A stretch of 64,000 bases of DNA from Streptomyces griseoruber (GCF_001514205.1 NZ_KQ948768.1:216255-280254), one strand, 5' to 3'; shown: positions 25,352 to 35,726, counted from the first letter of the stretch. Notes: generated by a model not told the origin, from the sequence alone. Numbers and translations are program-made.

Positions 25352-26650
25352 GTGGTCCAGACCAGTTCGCCGGAGACTCGGGAGACAGCCGCCGCACGCG
25401 GGGCGCCGACCCCGGCCCCCTCGGCTCCCGAATACTCCTCATGGATCAGCCAGGACCGGTCCACCGACACCGCATCCCTGAGGATGCGCCAGGAGGCCGC
25501 CGAACTCGTCGAGCGCGTGATGACGCACTATCGCGGCAACACGACGCACGAGGCGGACGGCCAGTGGACGGAACCCGTCGCCAACTACCTCGACGCCGAC
25601 CGCTGGCAACGCGAGACCGGGGCCGTCCACCGGAGCGTCCCGCTGCCGCTCGCCATGTCCTGCGAGCTGCCCGGTCCGAACACCTACAAGGCGATCGACG
25701 TGCTCGGCATCCCCGTGCTGATCACCCGGGACCGCCAGGGCGCCGTGCACGCGATGATCAACGCCTGCCGGCACCGGGGGGCCAAGCTCCTCGAACCCGG
25801 CTGCGGAGTGTCGAGGCGGCTCACCTGCCCGTACCACTCGTGGTCGTACGACCTGGCCGGCGAGTTGCGGGGCGTGTACGCCGAGAAGACCTTCGGTGAG
25901 GTTCCGCGCGAGGGCCGCAGTCTGGTCGGGCTCCCGGCCGGGGAGCGGGCGGGGATCGTCTTCGTCTCGCTGGATCCGGCGGCCGAGCCGGACCTGGACG
26001 CCTGGCTGGGTGATCTGCAGCCGCTCCTCGAGGGGCTCCGGCTGGCGGAGTGCCATCACTACGCCACCAGCGAGCTGACCAGTCCCAACTGGAAGGTCAC
26101 CCTCGACGGATATCTGGAGACGTACCACTTCGCCTCGCTGCACCCGAAGACGGTCTTCGAGACGAACCTCTCCAACATGATGGCCCACGACACCTGGGGC
26201 CCCCACCAGCGCATCGCACCGGCCCTGCGCCCCATCGCGCAGGCGGTCGAGCTGCCGCCGGACCAGCGTGACCCCGGTGACTGCGTCGGGCCCATCTACT
26301 GGCTCTTCCCGGGCCTCGCGATCGCCGGCGGCTGGCGCCAGAGGATCGCCGTCTCGCTGGTGCTCCCCCGGACGGTCACCGAGTCGGTGACCCAGCAGAT
26401 CATCCTGCTGCGGGAACCGGCGGTCACCGAGGAGGAGCGACAGGCCGCCGACCGGTTCGGCGCGTGGTTCCACGAGGTGGTCCGCGACGAGGACTACGCG
26501 ACCACCTACGGGGTCCAGCAGGGTCTGAAGGCCCTCGAAGGGACCGATGTCGTCTTCGGACGCAACGAGCCCGGACTCCAGCACTTCCACCGCACCATTC
26601 ACCAACACCTGGACACAGGCGCCACAGCAGCCCCCAGAGCCGCCAGGTGA
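25352..26650 (+). CDS. Rieske non-heme iron oxygenase alpha subunit
   Basis: 432-aa ring-hydroxylating oxygenase. The Rieske [2Fe-2S] ligands are Cys139/His141 (NACRHRGAKL) and Cys159/His162 (TCPYHSWSYDL). The mononuclear-iron region has NWKVTLDGYLETYHFASLHP with the two His. It would insert O2 into an aromatic or alicyclic substrate or demethylate it. No beta subunit follows, so it is a homotrimeric type (phenylpropionate/carnitine-oxygenase-like). GTG 25352 has GAGG at 5-6 nt. Electrons likely come from the ferredoxin at 30899 or the reductase at 44379. Confidence 0.92.
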   Translation: MVQTSSPETRETAAARGAPTPAPSAPEYSSWISQDRSTDTASLRMRQEAAELVERVMTHYRGNTTHEADGQWTEPVANYLDADRWQRETGAVHRSVPLPLAMSCELPGPNTYKAIDVLGIPVLITRDRQGAVHAMINACRHRGAKLLEPGCGVSRRLTCPYHSWSYDLAGELRGVYAEKTFGEVPREGRSLVGLPAGERAGIVFVSLDPAAEPDLDAWLGDLQPLLEGLRLAECHHYATSELTSPNWKVTLDGYLETYHFASLHPKTVFETNLSNMMAHDTWGPHQRIAPALRPIAQAVELPPDQRDPGDCVGPIYWLFPGLAIAGGWRQRIAVSLVLPRTVTESVTQQIILLREPAVTEEERQAADRFGAWFHEVVRDEDYATTYGVQQGLKALEGTDVVFGRNEPGLQHFHRTIHQHLDTGATAAPRAAR

Positions 26651-26679
26651 GCAACCAACAACACTCGCGGGAGAACACC

Positions 26680-27471
26680 ATGGTGGCTACGGGCAGCCTC
26701 GACGGACGTGTCGCGGTGATCACGGGCAGCACGCGCAGCATCGGGCGGGCCATCGCCGAGGCCTTCCTGGCCGACGGCGCGACGGTCGTCATCAGCGGCC
26801 GTTCCGAGATCAAGGGCAAGCAGGCCCTGGAGGAGATGGGCGCCGGGGACCGGGCCGTCTTCCACCCCTGCGACGCGAACCGCCAGGAAGACATCGAGGG
26901 CCTCGCCGACTTCGCCGCCGAGCGCTTCGGCAGGCTCGACATCTGGGTCAACAACGTGGGCGGCAGCTCCGGCTTCGCCCCGATCCACCAGCTCAGCGAC
27001 GAGGCGTGGCACGACGCGCTCAAGCTGAATATCAACGGCTACTTCTACGGCACACGCAGGGCACTGCCGAAGATGCTCGAAGGCGGGTGGGGCCGCATCA
27101 TCAACATCTCCTCCGTCGAGGGGAAGCAGGCCAACAAGCCGGGGATCAGCCACTACATCACCAACAAGCACGCCATCCACGGGCTCACCAAGGCGACCGC
27201 CTTCGAGTACGGCACCCAGGGCGTCACCTGCAACGCCATCTGTCCCGGCGCGGTCGACACCGACCTGATGCGTGCCGCCGGGCCGGCCGCCGCCGAGGCC
27301 GAGGGCATCAGCTACGAGGAATGGCTGAGCCGTTTCGCCGAGCACGCCGCCACGAAGAAGATCACCACGGTGGAGCAGATCGCGGCCGTCGCCTCGCTGC
27401 TCGCAAGCGAGGCCGGCGCGGGTATCACCGGCGCGCTGATCAGCGTCGACGGCGGAACGGCACAGTGGTAG
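26680..27471 (+). CDS. SDR-family oxidoreductase
   Basis: 263-aa short-chain dehydrogenase with VAVITGSTRSIGRAIAEAF (cofactor loop), DIWVNNVGGSSG, IINISSVEGKQ, catalytic YITNK, CPGAVDTDLM and the C-terminal ALISVDGGTAQW. The HYITNKHA Tyr-x-x-x-Lys pair is intact. It lies 30 bp after the Rieske gene and may dehydrogenate the cis-diol or alcohol formed by it. ATG 26680 follows a GGGAG site. Confidence 0.9.
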   Translation: MVATGSLDGRVAVITGSTRSIGRAIAEAFLADGATVVISGRSEIKGKQALEEMGAGDRAVFHPCDANRQEDIEGLADFAAERFGRLDIWVNNVGGSSGFAPIHQLSDEAWHDALKLNINGYFYGTRRALPKMLEGGWGRIINISSVEGKQANKPGISHYITNKHAIHGLTKATAFEYGTQGVTCNAICPGAVDTDLMRAAGPAAAEAEGISYEEWLSRFAEHAATKKITTVEQIAAVASLLASEAGAGITGALISVDGGTAQW

Positions 27472-27523
27472 GCGGCGGACGGGCAGGGGCAGGCACGGGT
27501 ACGGACAGCGGGAGATCTCGGTC

Positions 27524-29260
27524 ATGAAGAGCTGGATCACGGACTGGCAGCGCAGTGAGCGGCTGCCGCACTACACCCGGGCCAACGCGGGCGAGACCCT
27601 GCCGGACCCCGCCAGCCCGCTGGGCTGGACCCTGGTCTGGGGGCGGGGCCTCGTGGGCTGGCGGCACGGCTTCGTCGGGTTCGGCATCTACCGCGAGGAG
27701 GAGGTGACCGGCCCCCGGCCGCCGTTCGTCGGCATGTTCGGCGGCCACTTCTATCTCAACCTGTCCCACATGCGGCTGTTCGGCATCCGTATGGGCCAGA
27801 CGGCGGACCAGATCGACGCGGCCTTCGTCGGTCAGCGCTCCGACACGCCGGTGTACCTGGCGCACCCGGACGACCAGGACGAGGAACTGGCCGGCAAGGC
27901 GGGCGCGACGCTTCAGCGGATGCTCGGCCAGTCCGGCTTCCCGGAGGCCGACGCCGACCGGGAACGGCTGCGCGCCCTGCGCCGCTCGCGCCCCGACCTG
28001 ACGCGGCTGTCCGACGCCGAACTGGTGGCGCACGCACGGTCGTTGCTGGACGAGGTGGAGACGACCTTCCAGCGGCACGTCGAGTCGTCGCTGCCCGCGT
28101 CCGTCGGACCGGCGATCCTCGGCCCGCTGTGCGCGAGCGTGGACCGCCCCGGCGCCATGCTCGACCTGATCGGCGGTCTCGGCGACGTCGACTCCGCCTC
28201 CCCCTCGACCGGGCTGTGGACCCTGTCCCGCCAGGTGGCGGCCTCGGCCGAGCTGAGCGCGCTGTTCGACCGGGGTCCGGCCGCCGTGGAGCAGGAACTC
28301 GACGGGGCCACCGGGGACGTGAAGGCGTTCCGTGACTCCTTCGAGGAGTTCCTGGCGGAGTCCGGCGACCGCGGCCCCAACGAGTGGGACATCCACGCGC
28401 TGTCCTGGGAGGCGGCGCCCGTACAGGCGCTGGCCCTGGTCGACCGGATCCGGCACAGTCCCGACGACGACTCCCCGGCCGCCCGCCGCAAGCGGCTGAC
28501 CGAGGGGCGGGAGCGGACGGCGCGGGAGATCCGGGCCGCGCTGCCCGAGGAGACGCAGCCCCTGTTCGACGCCGGGCTGCACGCCTCCCAGGTGTGGATC
28601 CCGGCCCGTGAGCGCACCAAGGCGAACTGCGTCACCGTCGTCAACGAGATCCGTATGGCCGTACGGGAGCTCGGTCGCCGCGGCGTGGAGGCGGGGCTGT
28701 TCGCCCGGCCCGAGGACGTGATGATGTTGCTGGACACCGAACTGGACGACTATGTCGCCGCCCCGGAGTCCTTCGGCCCCGTCATCGCGCGGCGACTCGA
28801 GGAGTACGCGGGCCTGCACGACCTGGAGCCGCCGTTCTTCGTCGCCGACGACACGCAGACCGAGATCGACACCTGGCCGCGACGCGCCGAGGAGCGGACC
28901 CCGGCGGCCGTCGAGGGTGATGTGCTCGCAGGTGTGGGCGGCAGCCAGGGGACGTACACCGGCAGGGTGCGCGTGGTCACCGACCCGGCTTCGTGCGAGG
29001 CGCTGGAGCCCGGAGAGGTGCTGGTCGCGCCGATCACGGACGCGGCCTGGACCCCGCTGTTCCTGGTCGCCGGAGCGGCCGTCGTGGACGTGGGCGCGCT
29101 CAACAGCCACGCCGTGGTGGTCTGCCGTGAGCTGGGCATCCCGGCCGTGATCTCCGTCGAGGGCGGGACGCGACGGCTGCGGGACGGCATGGTGATCACG
29201 GTCGACGGCGACCAGGGCACGGTCACCGTGGACAGCGTGCCGGCCACGCTGGGCGTCTGA
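27524..29260 (+). CDS. Stand-alone PEP-utilising (phosphohistidine swivel domain) protein
   Basis: 578-aa protein. The N-terminal 400 residues (opening HYTRANAGETLPDPASPLGW) resemble the substrate-side part of rifampin-phosphotransferase/PEP-synthase-like enzymes. The C-terminal mobile domain has GEVLVAPITDAAWTPLF and NSHAVVVCRELGIPAVISVE with the phospho-acceptor His529. There is no ATP-grasp domain and no PEP barrel, so it must receive phosphate from another protein. The domain layout recalls the 70-kDa subunit of phenylphosphate synthase. It is in line with the Rieske and SDR genes. Substrate phosphorylation is inferred. Confidence 0.75.
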   Translation: MKSWITDWQRSERLPHYTRANAGETLPDPASPLGWTLVWGRGLVGWRHGFVGFGIYREEEVTGPRPPFVGMFGGHFYLNLSHMRLFGIRMGQTADQIDAAFVGQRSDTPVYLAHPDDQDEELAGKAGATLQRMLGQSGFPEADADRERLRALRRSRPDLTRLSDAELVAHARSLLDEVETTFQRHVESSLPASVGPAILGPLCASVDRPGAMLDLIGGLGDVDSASPSTGLWTLSRQVAASAELSALFDRGPAAVEQELDGATGDVKAFRDSFEEFLAESGDRGPNEWDIHALSWEAAPVQALALVDRIRHSPDDDSPAARRKRLTEGRERTAREIRAALPEETQPLFDAGLHASQVWIPARERTKANCVTVVNEIRMAVRELGRRGVEAGLFARPEDVMMLLDTELDDYVAAPESFGPVIARRLEEYAGLHDLEPPFFVADDTQTEIDTWPRRAEERTPAAVEGDVLAGVGGSQGTYTGRVRVVTDPASCEALEPGEVLVAPITDAAWTPLFLVAGAAVVDVGALNSHAVVVCRELGIPAVISVEGGTRRLRDGMVITVDGDQGTVTVDSVPATLGV

Positions 29261-29269
29261 GAAGCGCGT

Positions 29270-29304
29270 GGGCCCGCCGCTCCCCCTGACGGGGCGGCGG
29301 GCCC
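29270..29304 (+). terminator. Terminator-like hairpin
   Basis: A GC hairpin between the PEP-swivel gene and the ABM gene: left arm gggcccgccgc plus a bulged T and CCC, right arm ggggcggcgggccc, with a loop of about 5-6 nt. No T-run follows. Confidence 0.6.
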
Positions 29305-29332
29305 GCGGCCATGAGCGGGAAAGGTACACGCC

Positions 29333-29629
29333 ATGACAGAGGAAGTCATCGTCGCGGGCTGGATGGACTACGAGCCCGGCGATCGCGACAGGATGCTGGA
29401 ACATCTGGTCGTACTGGGACACCGGACCCGTGCCGAGGAGCCGGGCTGCCTGGACTACGCGATGACCGCGGACCCGGGCGACGACCAGCGGATCCGTGTG
29501 TACGAGCGGTGGGCCTCCCAGCAGGCCCTCGACGAGCACTTCGCCACCGGGCACATCAAGGACTTCCGCGCGGCCGTGGCCGGGCTGACGCGAGTCGGGG
29601 TCTCCTTGCAGGCCCACACCGTGGCCTCG

Positions 29630-29647
<18 letters not shown>
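29333..29647 (+). CDS. Antibiotic biosynthesis monooxygenase (ABM) domain protein
   Basis: 104-aa dimeric alpha/beta-barrel protein: EVIVAGWMDYEPGDRDRMLE, RAEEPGCLDYAMTADPGD, IRVYERWASQQALDEHFATG. The ERW/HF pattern is that of cofactor-free ABM (quinol monooxygenase-like) proteins, which oxidise small phenols or act as stress proteins. Its 3' end overlaps the convergent oxidoreductase gene by 18 bp. Confidence 0.85.
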
Positions 29648-30670
<1,023 letters not shown>

Positions 30671-30674
30671 GGAG

Positions 30675-30890
30675 TCACCCCTCCGGCTGGGGCGCCGTGC
30701 GCCGCTGTGCGAGGCGGCCGACCCAGCCGGCCATCTGGAGGTCCGCGTGGCGCAGTTCACCGGACTGCCACCGGGCCTGGAAGTCGAAGACGCCCTGTGC
30801 CCCGGTCCTGGGGTCGGTCACCTCGACGAGCCCGTCCTCGGTGAGCCGGTACACATGCCCGGTCAGTGGGTGGATCGCTTGCTTGGACAT
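30675..30890 (-). CDS. Small hypothetical protein
   Basis: 71-aa soluble protein (opens MSKQAIHPLTGHVYRLTEDG, then VTDPRTGAQGVFDFQARW, ends RTAPQPEG) with no recognised domain. A GTG at 30902 overlaps the ferredoxin stop, but ATG 30890 with GAGG 7 nt upstream is preferred. Its position between a ferredoxin and an oxidoreductase in a Rieske operon suggests an accessory role. Confidence 0.65.
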   Translation of the reverse strand: MSKQAIHPLTGHVYRLTEDGLVEVTDPRTGAQGVFDFQARWQSGELRHADLQMAGWVGRLAQRRTAPQPEG

Positions 30891-30898
30891 GTGGGGCC

Positions 30899-31213
30899 TC
30901 ACTCCTGCACTCGGCGGCGCACGCCGCGCTTGGTCACGGTCACCGGGCCCTCGACCCTGAGCCGGCAGGCGAGCCGGGTCAGGCCGTCCACCGGCCTGCG
31001 CAGGGCCTCGATGCCCTCGCGCTCCAGCGGGCCCACGGGGGAACAGTTCTCGGCGCCCTCCTCCACCTGGACGAAGCAGGTACGGCAGGTGCCCTTGCCG
31101 CCGCAGACGGTGGGCCAGCGGTAGCCGAGGCGCTGGGCGGCGGTGAACAGATCCTCGTCGTCGAGGACTTCGAGCTCGACCCCGGAGGGTCTGACCGCCA
31201 CCCGGTGGGTCAC
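30899..31213 (-). CDS. [2Fe-2S] ferredoxin (plant/adrenodoxin fold)
   Basis: 104-aa ferredoxin with cluster ligands Cys37, Cys43 and Cys46 in VCGGKGTCRTCF and Cys83 in RLACRL (C-x5-C-x2-C pattern). It would carry electrons from a reductase to the adjacent Rieske oxygenase. GTG 31213 overlaps the oxygenase stop as GTGA with GGATG upstream; GTG 31225 would add four residues and has no ribosome site. Confidence 0.88.
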   Translation of the reverse strand: MTHRVAVRPSGVELEVLDDEDLFTAAQRLGYRWPTVCGGKGTCRTCFVQVEEGAENCSPVGPLEREGIEALRRPVDGLTRLACRLRVEGPVTVTKRGVRRRVQE

Positions 31214-32619
31214 GGGTTCATCCACTGGTCGAGGGTCTGGTTGAAGTGACGGATCCGGCTCTCCTGGTAGTTGGCCAGGGTGATTCCCGGCTTGCGCATC
31301 GCCTTCAGGCCCTGCTGGACGTAGGGCAGGTTCTCGCAGTCCTGGTCGAAGACGGGGCCGAGCACGCCGAGTTCGGGGATGTCGGCGAAGAGCATGTCCT
31401 CCGGCACCCAGCGGATCCTTGCCGGGGGCGGCATCTCCCCGGGCTGCTTGGGGGACGACATGAAGATGATCTCGGCGGTACAGGAGTCGGGATCGAGGCC
31501 GTGGGGCCGGAACCGGTAGATGATGTTCGACTTGGCGCCGCCCCAGGGGTTGAAATTGGGGAACAGCAGGTAGTTGATCGCGTCGAGCAGTTCGGTGTCC
31601 GGGGTCCCCGAGAAGTCCTGCTGCGAGGTGGCCGCCAGTTGCTCGCGCATCCGCTCGGCGAGGACCTGGCGGGCGGTGCCGCCGGGTGGGACCGCCGGCA
31701 GTTCGTCGCCCTCCTGCATCACCAGGTCACGGCCCTGGGCCGCGGCGTAGAACGCACGCGAGTCGTAGAAGGTCTCCAGGACGTCCTGCTCGGTGACGGA
31801 GTCCGCCACGTGCGGGCTGGGCGCGCCCTGGATGTTGATCATCCGGTTCCAGTTCGGCTGGTCCGCCATGACGTCGTACTGCGAGTTGGCGTCGGCGAGC
31901 CACGGCAGCATCTGCGGGTGGGTGGCGATCACATGGAAGGACTCGATGAACGCGTCCTGGGCGATCTTCCAGTTGCAGGGCAGCACCTTGGCGATGTGCA
32001 GCGACTTGTAGCGGTTCTCCAGCGGCCAGATGTAGTAGTCGTCGAAGGTGCCGCGATAGGACTCGAAGGACTCGGCGTACGGGTCCATGTTGATGAAGAC
32101 GAAGCCGCGCCAGGTGGCCACCTGGGCCTCGGGGAGGGCGAACTTCTCCGGGGTGACGTGCGGGAAGTCCCAGGCGCACGGCGGGGTCTGCATCGTGCCG
32201 TCGAGGTTCCAGGCGAAGCCGTGGAACGGGCAGCGGAACTCGCTGACGTTGCCGCCACCGGTGCGCAGTTTGCGTCCGCGGTGCAGGCACACGTTGACGA
32301 AGGCCCGGATCTCGTCGGGGGCCGTGCGCACGACGATGAGCGAGTCGTCGCCGATCTCGTAGACCTCATGATCGCCGACCTCGGGAATCTCGCTCTCCAG
32401 ACAGGCGAACTGCCAGACGCGCCGCCACACCTGCCGCATCTCGCGCTCGGCCCATGCGCGGGACGTGAAGCGGGCGGTGTCTATGTCCTCGCTGCCGAGG
32501 TAGTCGTTTCGCTCGTACCTCAGGGCGGGGGGAACGGGGCGGCTGTCCTGGTCGAGGTAGTCCTGGACGCTGGGCCCGGGGCACCGCGCCGTGCCCAGCT
32601 CCGACGTTTCGTCCATCAT
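31210..32619 (-). CDS. Rieske non-heme iron oxygenase alpha subunit
   Basis: 469-aa aromatic-ring-hydroxylating oxygenase. Rieske ligands are Cys111/His113 (VCLHRGRKL) and Cys130/His133 (RCPFHGFAWN). The catalytic-iron segment reads NWKIAQDAFIESFHVIATHP. The long C-terminus ends LPYVQQGLKAMRKPGI. The stop is coupled to the ferredoxin. It is of a different subtype from the protein at 25352 (low shared sequence outside the motifs), so the two probably act on different steps. The start follows GGAGAG. Confidence 0.93.
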   Translation of the reverse strand: MMDETSELGTARCPGPSVQDYLDQDSRPVPPALRYERNDYLGSEDIDTARFTSRAWAEREMRQVWRRVWQFACLESEIPEVGDHEVYEIGDDSLIVVRTAPDEIRAFVNVCLHRGRKLRTGGGNVSEFRCPFHGFAWNLDGTMQTPPCAWDFPHVTPEKFALPEAQVATWRGFVFINMDPYAESFESYRGTFDDYYIWPLENRYKSLHIAKVLPCNWKIAQDAFIESFHVIATHPQMLPWLADANSQYDVMADQPNWNRMINIQGAPSPHVADSVTEQDVLETFYDSRAFYAAAQGRDLVMQEGDELPAVPPGGTARQVLAERMREQLAATSQQDFSGTPDTELLDAINYLLFPNFNPWGGAKSNIIYRFRPHGLDPDSCTAEIIFMSSPKQPGEMPPPARIRWVPEDMLFADIPELGVLGPVFDQDCENLPYVQQGLKAMRKPGITLANYQESRIRHFNQTLDQWMNP

Positions 32620-33065
32620 CTCTCCTCCGGGCAGAAACTTTAGAGTGAGTGTAGTTACCGGTTACAGACGGGAGCAACACTCGCGACGGTGAACCAACCC
32701 GCATCTACCGCGGTCATCACGGATTTCACCTGCGAGCTTGGAATTTCTTGCGGCGACCCTCTCCCCAAGCCCGCCGCGGCATGTCACACTCCGACCCACT
32801 CGAGACTGTAGTACCTCATAAGTTTCTCTGTCCCGGAACGGTCTCTGCCCGTCCCGGCTCCAGCGCCCCGGGGTCTTCCGCCCGGCGGCCCGCGCCGTAC
32901 CCCACGCCGGCGATCGACGCAGCCCTCACCCCCCAGCGCCTCTTGCGTGCCGTCCCGCCCCGGGGCGACACGGAATCGTTCCGCCTGACCGGAGCCGACC
33001 GCCGCGGACGCGGAAGCGACGCGGGTCGCGGCAGCCCAGGCGCCACACCACGGGAGTACTCAACG
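32620..33065. other. Divergent promoter region, no gene seen
   Basis: 446 bp between the Rieske gene and the ABC-transporter operon. It holds two AT-richer patches: 32636-32660 (with GTTAC-CG-GTTAC) and 32800-32830. A frame continues upstream of the lipoprotein start, but it is Pro/Arg-rich shadow sequence. I see no assignable product. Confidence 0.5.
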
Positions 33066-34208
33066 ATGAGTTCCAGACCCGGTCGCGCGGTCCGCCGCGC
33101 CCTCACCTCGATCGTCCCTGTCACTGCCCTGCTCACCCTCACCGCGTGCGGCACCGGCACCACTGCGGCCACCGGCCCCTCGCAGGCGGCGGCGCCCGGC
33201 TCCCCCGGCCTGGCGGCGGCCCGCGCGGCCCTGGAGAAGTACGCGGAGCGCCCGGCCGCGATCTCCGTCACCGAGCCTGTCGGCAAGCAGATCCCCCAGG
33301 GCAAGAAGATCGACTTCATCCTGTGCGGAGTCCAGTCCTGCAAGGACCTCGCCGACTTCTTCACCGTCGCCGCGGGGGAACTCGGCTGGAAGGTGAAGCA
33401 GATCGCCACCCAGGGGACTCCGGAGTCCGTCCAGGCCGCCTATGAGCAGGCCGTACGCGACACACCGGACGCCGTCGTCGCCTCCGGATTCCCGCGTGCC
33501 GTCTACACGAAGCAGCTGGCACAGCTGAAGGCGGCCGGCATCCCCGTCATCCAGTCGAACGCCGACGACGTGGTGGGCGACGGCGTCTCCCTGCTCAAGA
33601 ACGGGCCCAACGACGTCGGCGTGCAGGGCCGGATGCTCGCCTCCTGGGTGGTGTCGAACAGCCGCGCCCAGGCGAACACCGTGTACTTCGATCTGCCGGC
33701 GTACACGATCCTCAAGCCCGTCAAGGACTCCTTCGCGGCCAACTACAAGAAATGGTGCGCCGGTTGTTCGCTGGACAACGTCGACGTGCCGATCACCGCG
33801 GTGGGCAAGGACATGCCGGACCGGGTGGTGTCGTATCTCCGGTCCCACCCGAAGGTGACCCATGTCGTCTTCTCCCTGGGCCTGCTCAACGTGGGCGTGC
33901 CGGCCGCGCTGAAGACCGCCGGCATCACCGGCAGGCACATCGTCGTCAACGTCGGTGACGCGCAGAACTACCAGTACATCCAGAGCGGTCTCACCGACGG
34001 CGCGATGGCGCTGAACTCCCACGAGACGGCCTGGCTCCAGGTCGACGCGCTGGCCAGGCACTTCACCGGTCAGTCCATGGCCGTGGACCAGAAGGCAGCG
34101 TTGCCCAACATGCTCGTCACCAAGGACAACCTGCCCTCCGCCGACGGCGACTTCCCGATCGTCGAGGACTACCAGAAGCAGTTCAAGGCGCTGTGGGGAC
34201 TGAGTTGA
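33066..34208 (+). CDS. ABC-transporter substrate-binding lipoprotein (RbsB-like)
   Basis: 380-aa periplasmic-binding-protein-like lipoprotein: basic start, hydrophobic core, lipobox LTAC (Cys about 24), Ala/Gly linker, then type-1 binding fold with IDFILCGVQSCKDLADFF, AVVASGFPRAVY, AAGIPVIQSNADDVV and VNVGDAQNYQYIQSG. It resembles sugar/autoinducer-2 binders, but neighbours are catabolic rather than glycolytic, so it may bind the pathway substrate. Head of an SBP-ATPase-permease-dehydrogenase operon; the ATG lies after an ACTCAACG leader with no strong ribosome site. Confidence 0.88.
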   Translation: MSSRPGRAVRRALTSIVPVTALLTLTACGTGTTAATGPSQAAAPGSPGLAAARAALEKYAERPAAISVTEPVGKQIPQGKKIDFILCGVQSCKDLADFFTVAAGELGWKVKQIATQGTPESVQAAYEQAVRDTPDAVVASGFPRAVYTKQLAQLKAAGIPVIQSNADDVVGDGVSLLKNGPNDVGVQGRMLASWVVSNSRAQANTVYFDLPAYTILKPVKDSFAANYKKWCAGCSLDNVDVPITAVGKDMPDRVVSYLRSHPKVTHVVFSLGLLNVGVPAALKTAGITGRHIVVNVGDAQNYQYIQSGLTDGAMALNSHETAWLQVDALARHFTGQSMAVDQKAALPNMLVTKDNLPSADGDFPIVEDYQKQFKALWGLS

Positions 34209-35725
34209 CCGGGCCGGCGCTGCGGGTGGCCGCCCTGTCGAAGAGATTCGGCGGCACCCAGGCCCTGAAGGACGTCGATCTCGAGGTGGCGCCCGGCGAG
34301 ATCCACGCCCTGATCGGGCCCAACGGCTCCGGAAAATCCACCCTCATCAAGATCCTCGCCGGCTACCACCACGCGGAGCCGGGTGCGGTGGCCGAACTCG
34401 ACGGCGAACCCTTCGACCTCGGCCAGGTCACGGCCTCCCGTCACGACCGGCTCCGCTTCGTCCACCAGGAGCTGGGGCTGGTGGGCGAGCTGAGCGCCAT
34501 CGACAACCTCGCCCTCAGTCGCGGCTTCGCCCGTACCGCCTTCGGCAACATCCGCTGGCCGGAGATGGAGCGGAGGACAAGCGCCCTCGTCGAACGGTTC
34601 GGCCTCGGCATCGACGTACGCCGGCCCCTGGCCACGGCGACCCCCGTCCAGCGCACGGTGGTGGCCATCGCCGCCGCGCTGCAGGGCTGGGAGGGCCGCC
34701 GCGGGGTCCTGGTGCTCGACGAGCCCACCGCCGTGCTGCCGCCCGGCGAAGTGGCCCGCCTGTTCGGCATCGTGCGGGAGATCCGCGACACCGGTGCCGC
34801 CGTGCTGTACGTCTCGCACCGCATGGACGAGATCTTCGCGCTCGCCGACCGGGTCACCGTGATCCGCGGTGGGCGCCGGATCGCCACGTGCCCGGTCGCC
34901 GAGCTCACTCCGCGGTCGCTGGCGGAGCTGATGGCGGGCGAGGAGAGGGAGACCGGCCACCGTCCCACGCCTCCTCGCGGCCCCGACGGTCCCGTGCTGG
35001 AGGTCCGCGACCTGTGGACCGGGCCACTGCGGGGAGTCGGCTTCGACCTGGCCAGGGGCGAGCGCCTGGGCATCACCGGTCTAGCCGGGTCCGGCCACGA
35101 GATCGTGCCGTACGCGGTGTGCGGGGCCCACAAGGGGCGGGTGAGCGGCAGGCTGCGGCTGCCGGAACGCTCCGAACGGTGGACCGAGGCGCGCGACGCC
35201 GACGGCCTGGGACTCCCCCTCGTTCCGGCGGACCGGGCGGGCGAGGGGGTGATCGGTGACTTCTCGGTCGGTGAGAACCTCACCCTGCCGCTGCTGGACC
35301 GGCTGCGTGCCCGTTCCGGCCGGCTGCGCGGACGCCGCGAGTCCGCCCTGGCGGAGGACTGGATCCGCCGGGTCGGCGTGCGTACGGCCGGGCGCCATCC
35401 GGCCGGCGCCCGGATCACCACGCTGAGCGGCGGCAACCAGCAGAAGGTCGTCATGGCCCGCTGTCTGGCCCAGCGCCCTCCGGTGCTGACGCTGTGCGAA
35501 CCCACGGCGGGCGTGGACATCGCCACCCGCTTGCAGCTGTACGACCTGATAGAGCGGCAGGCGGACGAGGGGATGGGCGTCATCGTGTCCTCCTCGGACA
35601 CGCAGGACCTGCTCGCGCTGTGCACCCGCGTCCTGGTGGTGCGGGACGGCCGGATCGCACGGGAGATCAGCGGCCGGGACATCACCGAGTCCGCGCTCGT
35701 GCACGCCATGGAAGGAACGGAGTGA
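34193..35725 (+). CDS. ABC-transporter ATPase, RbsA-type double NBD
   Basis: 510-aa protein with two ATPase domains. NBD1 has Walker A GPNGSGKST (42-50) and Walker B VLVLDEPTAVLP, but where LSGGQ is expected it reads ATPVQRTVVAIAAA. NBD2 has the usual weak Walker A (GLAGSGHE) but an intact LSGGNQQKVVMARCLA and LTLCEPTAGVD. This matches ribose/AI-2-type importers, with an atypical signature loop in NBD1. GTG 34193 lies inside the SBP end; TTG 34205 (TTGA overlap, GGGGA upstream) is an equally good start. Confidence 0.88.
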   Translation: MGTELTGPALRVAALSKRFGGTQALKDVDLEVAPGEIHALIGPNGSGKSTLIKILAGYHHAEPGAVAELDGEPFDLGQVTASRHDRLRFVHQELGLVGELSAIDNLALSRGFARTAFGNIRWPEMERRTSALVERFGLGIDVRRPLATATPVQRTVVAIAAALQGWEGRRGVLVLDEPTAVLPPGEVARLFGIVREIRDTGAAVLYVSHRMDEIFALADRVTVIRGGRRIATCPVAELTPRSLAELMAGEERETGHRPTPPRGPDGPVLEVRDLWTGPLRGVGFDLARGERLGITGLAGSGHEIVPYAVCGAHKGRVSGRLRLPERSERWTEARDADGLGLPLVPADRAGEGVIGDFSVGENLTLPLLDRLRARSGRLRGRRESALAEDWIRRVGVRTAGRHPAGARITTLSGGNQQKVVMARCLAQRPPVLTLCEPTAGVDIATRLQLYDLIERQADEGMGVIVSSSDTQDLLALCTRVLVVRDGRIAREISGRDITESALVHAMEGTE

Positions 35726-35726
35726 C

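Noticed and set aside
27440..29617. 725-aa minus-strand open frame
   Set aside because: Shadow of the PEP-swivel gene; no motif and no start context.
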